From: Herminiimonas sp.
Lineage (GTDB): Bacteria > Pseudomonadota > Gammaproteobacteria > Burkholderiales > Burkholderiaceae
Reading direction: 5' to 3'
DNA: 11,868 bases
NCBI GenBank assembly: GCA_014377155.1
Contig: JACMQD010000281.1
Location: 1 to 11,868, forward strand
This document shows, one piece after another, positions 7,586 through 11,868 of this stretch; the stretch's first letter is position 1, and every line of letters begins with the position of its first letter. The notes beneath the pieces are model-generated. The model was not told where the DNA came from, searched no databases, and saw only the letters and a program-made list of their open reading frames with translations. Position numbers and translations under genes: made by a program.

Positions 7586-7606
7586 GCCTGTCGTGCCACG
7601 TCAGGC
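7586..7606 (-). terminator. Hairpin directly after the 497-aa gene
   Basis: An inverted repeat with 10-base arms (GCCTGACGTG and CACGACAGGC on the - strand, one mismatch, one-base centre) begins 1 base after the TGA at 7608-7610. As RNA it can form a GC-rich stem with a small loop. The following bases, TCGAATATTTTG, hold only a short T-run, so termination may be partial. Its position at the end of the sct operon and before a new promoter supports the role. A protein operator is an alternative, as the near-palindrome is compact. Confidence 0.4.
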
Positions 7607-7607
7607 G

Positions 7608-9101
7608 TCACACGTTCAGCAGGAATCGACCGCAATGTTCGCCGCCGCAGCCAAGCAGGCTGGACGGATCGCAGAACCCATCCATACCGCACCGGCGCTG
7701 ACATTCCGACCTCGAAGCGGGCGGGATTTTCGGCAGCAGGTCACTCGATGTTGCCTTCGGCGAACGCAGCAGATCGGTTGCGGTGGCCGCAACCATGGCA
7801 AGATAAAGTGCCCGGTCGGCTCTGCCACCGAGTTCGCTATTGCGCGGCATGGCGCCTTCTGCGACGTCGGCATCGGTCGCTACGGTACGAAGGACAAGCG
7901 TTCCGGCGCCGGTTCCGGCAGTGACGGCCTGACCCTGTGATGCGTCGCTGGCAGGGCCCACGCTGCTTTGCGCAACCAAACCGGCGCGCTCAGGTAATCC
8001 TGCAACCGGCATGCCGGCCTCTCGCCCGGCATCTCGCCCTTGGGCATCCGAAAGGTTCCGGCGCAATACGCGACGCGTCGTCGTTACCTTCGGATAGTCC
8101 ATCGCAGCGAGCAGCTCGGCCCGGGTCGCGCTATTTTTCAGGCCGACGGCGGTCGTCGGCGTGGCGCTACCCGGCAGCGGCGCAAGCGGTAGCGTCAGCC
8201 GGTTGCTGGCGTCGCTGGCAAGCGACGTCTTGGTAACGAGGCTGCGGTTATTTCTCCAGACCAGGGTGGCAGCCTGATGCGGGCGATCATGGACCTGAGC
8301 GTTTTCCATCACCTGACGGCTGCTATAACTTGGCAAGTCGCCAGTATCCGGCCCGATCGTTGGGCGTGCCGGATCGGTGGCGATTCCGGGCCCTTGGTCG
8401 GTCACATCCTCACCGTCGTCATGACGCCCGTACACCGTAGAGGGTTGTGCCGCCGTACGTGCGAGCTCGGGCCGCGAAGCCGCCTGCTCGGTTACCCCAG
8501 GCGGCAGTTCAGACGCGCGCCCGGTAGCTCTGACCCCGTCATGCGCGCGCCCAGTCGCCAAAGGCTGGACCAACATACCATTGACAGACAGCAGCGGGGA
8601 CAGCGGTGCTGGCCGAGTCGAACCATCGATGTGCGCGGCGCGCCCGCGCTGCGCCTGTTTGGACGCTGCATTTCCCGTGAGAGTCTGGACGGTCGGCTGG
8701 TGCAGCGGGTCGCCAACCGACAGGATCGGGTTGTCGCTAGCGGAGAACAAGTCCGCATCGACGTACGCGCCGTATCCATCGGTATGGTGCGAGCTCGCAA
8801 GGGTGTCGCCTTCCGGCACGACCTCAACCAGATCGTCGAGAATATCGCGCGAAGGAGCGCTATCGGCGGGGGCGTCGGGCATGGCTAAAGCGGCCGATGG
8901 CGCCGAAGTTTCGTCTGCTAGCGTCGGCGCGCCCCCTTCCAGTAAATCACCTGCACGGACCGGCGACAAAGACGGCGGACTTTCTCGTTCCGGCAGTGGC
9001 CCGCGCCCCCGCTTGCCGGGATGATCGCGGGGTCCGGTCGTCGGGTCCGATCCGGACGTCGACTGCAAAAGCAACCCGGGAAGAATACTGTTGGTCGTCA
9101 T
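7608..9101 (-). CDS. Unrecognised low-complexity protein downstream of sctU, with Cys-rich tail
   Basis: The protein is 497 aa. I do not recognise it. The ATG at 9101 is chosen over the frame start at 9224 because GGAAGG lies 7 bases upstream and it leaves 22 bases after the sctU stop, so it is the next gene of the operon. The sequence is rich in Ala, Pro, Ser, Thr, Gly and Asp, has no clear transmembrane segment, and is probably disordered for most of its length. The N-terminus (M-T-T-N-S-I-L-P-G) is rich in polar and Ser/Thr residues, as in many T3SS substrates. No Cys occurs in residues 1-466, then five occur at 467, 471, 477, 485 and 490. Candidates are a secreted substrate, a needle-length or specificity regulator acting with SctU, or a system-specific accessory protein. 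I cannot choose, as no T3S4-type domain is evident. The tail could also result from a frameshift. Coding potential rests on length, ribosome site and operon position. Confidence 0.7.
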   Translation of the reverse strand: MTTNSILPGLLLQSTSGSDPTTGPRDHPGKRGRGPLPERESPPSLSPVRAGDLLEGGAPTLADETSAPSAALAMPDAPADSAPSRDILDDLVEVVPEGDTLASSHHTDGYGAYVDADLFSASDNPILSVGDPLHQPTVQTLTGNAASKQAQRGRAAHIDGSTRPAPLSPLLSVNGMLVQPLATGRAHDGVRATGRASELPPGVTEQAASRPELARTAAQPSTVYGRHDDGEDVTDQGPGIATDPARPTIGPDTGDLPSYSSRQVMENAQVHDRPHQAATLVWRNNRSLVTKTSLASDASNRLTLPLAPLPGSATPTTAVGLKNSATRAELLAAMDYPKVTTTRRVLRRNLSDAQGRDAGREAGMPVAGLPERAGLVAQSSVGPASDASQGQAVTAGTGAGTLVLRTVATDADVAEGAMPRNSELGGRADRALYLAMVAATATDLLRSPKATSSDLLPKIPPASRSECQRRCGMDGFCDPSSLLGCGGEHCGRFLLNV

Positions 9102-9123
9102 TGGATCGCCTTCCGTATGCAGG

Positions 9124-10227
9124 TCATGGCGTGGAAATAGCGGGCGGCTCGCCATCGCTTTCGAGTTCGACCTCGCGGTCGAGCTGATTGGCGTCGCGAA
9201 GTTCGCTGATGACGGCGTACACATACGCCACCGCTTCGTAACTCGATTTCGGAATCACCTTGCTCGGCTGGCCCGTGGCGTACAGCGTGCGGGCCAGCCA
9301 GACGTGGCGAATGACCGGAATGCCGAGCTCCCTGGCCTGCCTGATCATGGCCTGAGCAATCTCGTCCTTGCCTTTGGCCACGACCATCGGTACCGGAGTG
9401 TCGCCGTCGTACAGCATGGCGACCGCGAAGTGCGTCGGATTGACGACTACCGCATTCGCATCGGCCGTCTTGGCGACCGGATCCGACATGGCCCACTGAC
9501 GGGCCAGTTGCTTGCGCATGCCCTTGACCATCGGATCACCTTCCATCTCGCGGTATTCCCGCTTGATCTCTTCCATATCCATGTTGAGGGATTTGGCATG
9601 GAAATATTTTTGCATCGCAAAGTCGATCAGCCCGAGGCACACACTAAGCCCGACAATTACATGGAAAATGGTGCGTACCAGTTCGATGAAACCAAAGTAA
9701 ATGTCCTTCGGTGCGCCACCGGCCAGATGCACGATGGTCGGCAGTTGATCGCGCACGGTGATGAAGACGACCAGCCCGATCAGGCTGGACTTGAATACCG
9801 CCATCAGCAGCTCGCCCACCTTTTTCTTGGACATCAATTCTTTGAAGCCGTTGACGGGATTGAGCTTGTCGAATTTCGGCGTGATCGCCTCCGGTGCGAT
9901 CAGGATGCCGAACTGGCCCCAGTTGGCAAAGATCGCGACGACCGGACAAACGAGGAACAATGTCGCGAACACCACCAGCAGCAACTGCCCGGCGGCACTG
10001 AACATCCGGCCGACCGCGGCGCCGAACGGCTGGCCGACGCTTGAAAGGGAGATTTCCATCAGCGACTGAATTGCCTCGCGCCAGAGCGATTCGGTGCCCA
10101 GCGCCAGTTCCATCACCGCCACCAGCATCGCCAGCCGTGCCAGGTCGCGGCTGACGCCGACCTGACCTTTCTTGCGGGCGTCGTCGATCTTCTTTTTGGT
10201 GGGTTTTTCGTTCTTGTCGTCGCTCAC
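9124..10227 (-). CDS. sctU: T3SS export switch protein SctU (HrcU/YscU/FlhB family)
   Basis: The protein is 367 aa, a typical length. SctU sits at the export gate in the inner membrane and switches secretion from early to later substrates after cleaving itself. The N-terminus has the family's basic start (K-K-K-I-D-D-A-R-K-K-G-Q-V at 11-23). Hydrophobic segments lie at about 30-46, 82-104, 139-160 and 184-207, giving the four expected membrane helices. The self-cleavage motif N-P-T-H is intact at 263-266, followed by F-A-V-A and the conserved cytoplasmic domain. The start is GTG at 10227: an in-frame stop lies 28 bases upstream and the family N-terminus begins right there, so no other start fits. 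GGGAG lies about 7 bases before it. Both signals lie in a perfect inverted repeat (see separate entry). It follows sctT by 60 bases and precedes the 497-aa gene by 22. Confidence 0.97.
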   Translation of the reverse strand: MSDDKNEKPTKKKIDDARKKGQVGVSRDLARLAMLVAVMELALGTESLWREAIQSLMEISLSSVGQPFGAAVGRMFSAAGQLLLVVFATLFLVCPVVAIFANWGQFGILIAPEAITPKFDKLNPVNGFKELMSKKKVGELLMAVFKSSLIGLVVFITVRDQLPTIVHLAGGAPKDIYFGFIELVRTIFHVIVGLSVCLGLIDFAMQKYFHAKSLNMDMEEIKREYREMEGDPMVKGMRKQLARQWAMSDPVAKTADANAVVVNPTHFAVAMLYDGDTPVPMVVAKGKDEIAQAMIRQARELGIPVIRHVWLARTLYATGQPSKVIPKSSYEAVAYVYAVISELRDANQLDREVELESDGEPPAISTP

Positions 10228-10253
10228 GACAGGCTCCCGGGAAACCTGTCGTG
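10225..10253 (-). promoter_or_regulatory. Hairpin that encloses the sctU start codon and ribosome site
   Basis: On the - strand, CACGACAGG (10253-10245) and CCTGTCGTG (10233-10225) form perfect 9-bp arms around an 11-base loop. The last three bases of the second arm are the GTG start codon of sctU, and GGGAG, the likely ribosome-binding site, is in the loop. As mRNA this would pair the start codon and could limit or time SctU synthesis. It is not followed by a T-run, so it is not an intrinsic terminator. The structure is seen directly; the regulatory role is inferred. Confidence 0.55.
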
Positions 10254-10287
10254 CTCACGCATGGCAACCGATGGAGGACTGGTCATG

Positions 10288-11085
10288 TTATCGCCGCGGC
10301 CCGATCTGCAACAGCGTCGCGGCCAGGTCGAGGATGCGGGCGAAATCGCCGCCGACATAATGCGAAAAGATCGGCCAGTACACCAGCAAAATGAACATCC
10401 CCAGTACCGACTTGACCGGTGACGACGCAAAAGACACTTGCAAATTAGGGGCAAAGACGCCGATCAGCGCGAAGGCGAGGTCCACCAGCAGCAGCGGTAT
10501 CAGCACCGGCCCGCCGTACACCACGATATACCAAAAAAATTCACCGAAGCGCTTGAGCAGCACATCGAGATGCCCCATCTCGAATGGTGGCGCCAGGCTG
10601 AACGCCGGCCAGGTGCCGTAGCTTTCCAGAAGAATCCGGGTCAGCGCGACGAACAGGCCGGCCTGAATCATCGCCAGCCCTACTGCTTGCAACAGCAATG
10701 CACCGAGGGCGCTGGCGTCCTTGTCGAGCGAATTATTGTTGGACTGAATCTGGATCGGCGAACGTTGTGTATCCAGAATGGAGCCGATCGATTGCGCGAC
10801 CCAGATCGGAATCGACATCAGCACCCCGAGCATCATGCCGAGCGCGGCTTCCTTGAAGATCAGCACACCCATCATGAGATAATCGGGTGGCGTCTCCTGC
10901 AAAAACTCGAACGTCGGCAGCGCCGCCGGCAGCACGATGGCTACTGCCACACTGTTGCGCATGATGCCGGTCATGGTACGCATGCCGAAACCGGGCAGGA
11001 TGATCAGACACACCAGTACGCGCGGCGTGATCAGCGCCAGTGTCATCAGCAGCGACTGGATATCGATCAGCAGCGAGGTCGGCAT
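10288..11085 (-). CDS. sctT: T3SS export-gate protein SctT (HrcT/YscT/FliR family)
   Basis: The protein is 265 aa, the usual length. SctT is an integral inner-membrane protein that assembles with SctR and SctS into the export-gate complex through which substrates cross. Several hydrophobic helices are visible, at about 10-32, 44-62, 70-105, 128-152, 185-212 and 226-245. Family landmarks are L-P-G-F-G-M-R at 30-36 after a run of hydrophobics, G-S-I-L-D-T-Q-R-S-P at 101-110, and F-A-P-N-L-Q-V-S-F-A-S-S-P-V-K-S at 211-226. The ATG at 11085 is chosen because the 84 residues of the longer frame (to 11337) are antisense-like, Arg/Gly/Ala-rich and overlap sctS. No clear ribosome site precedes it, so translation probably depends on coupling to sctS, whose stop lies 23 bases upstream. 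Confidence 0.96.
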   Translation of the reverse strand: MPTSLLIDIQSLLMTLALITPRVLVCLIILPGFGMRTMTGIMRNSVAVAIVLPAALPTFEFLQETPPDYLMMGVLIFKEAALGMMLGVLMSIPIWVAQSIGSILDTQRSPIQIQSNNNSLDKDASALGALLLQAVGLAMIQAGLFVALTRILLESYGTWPAFSLAPPFEMGHLDVLLKRFGEFFWYIVVYGGPVLIPLLLVDLAFALIGVFAPNLQVSFASSPVKSVLGMFILLVYWPIFSHYVGGDFARILDLAATLLQIGPRR

Positions 11086-11108
11086 GATTGGCGACTTGTG
11101 CGCGCGGC

Positions 11109-11372
11109 CTAGCGGCCGACATTCGGCAGCAGCGTAAACGCCAGGTTGAACAGCTGGATCAGCTCGTTGCCGAACCAGCGGCCCAGCACCGCCAGCGTCA
11201 CCGCCACCGACACCAGCTTGACGACGTAGGGCAGCGTCTGGTCCTGTACTTGCGTCACGGCCTGGATCAGGGAAACGATAACGCCGAAAAGCGTCGCGAT
11301 CAGCAGCGGCGGCGCTGACATGATTACCGCGAGCCACAGGCCTTGCTGAAAATAGGTCAAGGTATTGTTCAT
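11109..11372 (-). CDS. sctS: T3SS export-gate protein SctS (HrcS/YscS/FliQ family)
   Basis: The protein is 87 aa with two membrane helices, at about 13-38 and 49-66, the standard size and layout for this family. SctS packs around the SctR-SctT core of the export gate. The central family motif S-L-I-Q-A-V-T-Q-V-Q-D-Q-T-L-P-Y at 34-49 is fully present. The ATG at 11372 gives the canonical short N-terminus and follows GGGAA by a few bases; the longer frame to 11414 would overlap sctR and adds a non-family sequence. It starts 16 bases after the sctR stop. Confidence 0.96.
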   Translation of the reverse strand: MNNTLTYFQQGLWLAVIMSAPPLLIATLFGVIVSLIQAVTQVQDQTLPYVVKLVSVAVTLAVLGRWFGNELIQLFNLAFTLLPNVGR

Positions 11373-11388
11373 GGCATTCCCAGGTGTG

Positions 11389-11868
11389 TCATGCGTACGA
11401 CATGGCAAGTGCATTGAGCAGTTTTCCCCAGCCGTCGATCAGAACGAACAGCAACAGCTTGAGGGGGATCGTGATGGTTTGCGGACTGACCTGCTGCATG
11501 CCCAGCGCCATCAGCAGGTTCGACACCAGCAGGTCGATCACCACGAACGGGATGTAAAGCAGGAAGCCGATTTCATAACCGATCTGCAGCTCCGACACCA
11601 CGAAAGACGGGATCAGGATCAGGGTATCGGTGGCCTTGGCTTCATTAGCGATATTTTTCGGCCACAGCTTCTTGGCCGACGCCAGAAACAGCTCGCGTTG
11701 GTCGGGACGGCTGTGCTTGAGCATGAAGTCGCGCAGCGGATCGAAGGCGTCGCGGGCCTGGGCCAGCAGTGGCGCAGTGCGCGATTCGCCGGCGCGGCCA
11801 TCGATCTTCATGGCGCGGTTGCCGATCTCCTGCATGGTCGGCGCCATCACGAATACGCTCATGGCCAG
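11389..11868 (-). CDS. sctR: T3SS export-gate protein SctR (HrcR/YscR/FliP family), 5' end outside the window
   Basis: About 159 C-terminal residues are visible, whereas the family is near 215 aa, so roughly 55 N-terminal residues are missing. The frame runs open through the edge, and the internal Met at 11862 is not the start: the family sequence L-A-M-S-V-F-V-M-A-P-T continues across it. Strong landmarks are the periplasmic charged stretch ending in L-I-L-I-P-S-F-V-V-S-E-L-Q-I-G-Y-E-I-G-F, then the helix L-L-Y-I-P-F-V-V-I-D-L-L-V-S, then S-P-Q-T-I-T-I-P-L-K-L-L-L-F-V-L-I-D-G-W. SctR forms the pentameric core of the export gate. It is the first visible gene of the operon, which must extend to the right of the window. 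Confidence 0.96.
   Translation of the reverse strand: MAMSVFVMAPTMQEIGNRAMKIDGRAGESRTAPLLAQARDAFDPLRDFMLKHSRPDQRELFLASAKKLWPKNIANEAKATDTLILIPSFVVSELQIGYEIGFLLYIPFVVIDLLVSNLLMALGMQQVSPQTITIPLKLLLFVLIDGWGKLLNALAMSYA

Noticed and set aside
7586..7606. Sigma-54 promoter (TGGCACG is present on the - strand)
   Set aside because: The required TTGC element is missing at the right spacing; the TGGCACG is part of the hairpin.
8277..8888. 203-codon open frame on the + strand opposite the 497-aa gene
   Set aside because: It has an Arg-rich composition, no ribosome site was seen, and the - strand frame is longer and fits the operon. Because the - strand protein is itself unrecognised, this rejection is less certain than the others.
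9091..10044. 317-codon open frame on the + strand
   Set aside because: It is antisense to sctU, whose full family sequence and N-P-T-H motif are on the - strand. Its His/Asp/Arg-rich content is typical of an antisense shadow in GC-rich DNA.
10438..11112. 224-codon open frame on the + strand, Gln/Arg/His-rich
   Set aside because: It is the antisense shadow of sctT and lacks any recognisable content.
11086..11337. Longer N-terminus for sctT (start at 11337)
   Set aside because: The extra residues overlap nearly all of sctS in another frame and do not resemble the family. The ATG at 11085 gives the usual length.
1..11868. CRISPR array, tRNA or rRNA genes, insertion sequences, attachment sites
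   Set aside because: I saw no spaced direct repeats, no cloverleaf-like sequence, no transposase motif and no terminal inverted repeats with target duplications. Reading by eye could miss a weak case.

Overview
This window looks like part of a type III secretion (T3SS) island in a GC-rich Gram-negative bacterium. A beta-proteobacterium of the Burkholderiales (Herbaspirillum-like Oxalobacteraceae) is my best guess, from codon use, from the Hrp-type export genes and from a HrpL-type promoter motif. The genus is an inference, not something the sequence proves.

Layout, left to right. (1) Positions 2-2035, + strand: the 3' part of a large protein with glycine/alanine-rich hydrophobic segments, not recognised, possibly a secreted effector or translocator. 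(2) Positions 2036-2606: no convincing gene, with one AT-rich island. (3) Positions 2607-6051, + strand: a tightly coupled three-gene operon with two 4-base ATGA overlaps. It encodes a C39-like cysteine peptidase, a RimK-type ATP-grasp amidoligase with an extra N-terminal domain, and a GCS2-family (YbdK-like) carboxylate-amine ligase. Together these look like a system that makes, and possibly trims, an unknown amide-linked peptide or peptide tag. (4) Positions 6103-6357, - strand: a small lipoprotein. (5) Positions 6358-6717: a mostly empty gap. (6) Positions 6718-7494, - strand: a soluble diguanylate cyclase with intact active and inhibitory sites, preceded by a strong match to the HrpL (hrp box) promoter. 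(7) Positions 7608-9101, - strand: a long, low-complexity, probably disordered protein with a cysteine-rich tail. (8) Positions 9124-11868, - strand: the export-gate genes sctU, sctT, sctS and sctR (hrcUTSR), with sctR cut by the window edge.

How it fits together: SctR, SctS and SctT form the inner-membrane export gate and SctU is the substrate-specificity switch. They read right to left as one operon that continues into the unrecognised 497-aa gene and probably ends at a hairpin just after it. The diguanylate cyclase then appears to restart from its own HrpL-like promoter, which would couple c-di-GMP synthesis to T3SS expression. The amidoligase operon is on the opposite strand and has no visible hrp box, so a link to secretion rests only on its position between a candidate effector and the export genes. 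The most unusual regulatory structure is a perfect 9-bp inverted repeat that contains the GTG start of sctU in one arm and its ribosome-binding site in the loop.
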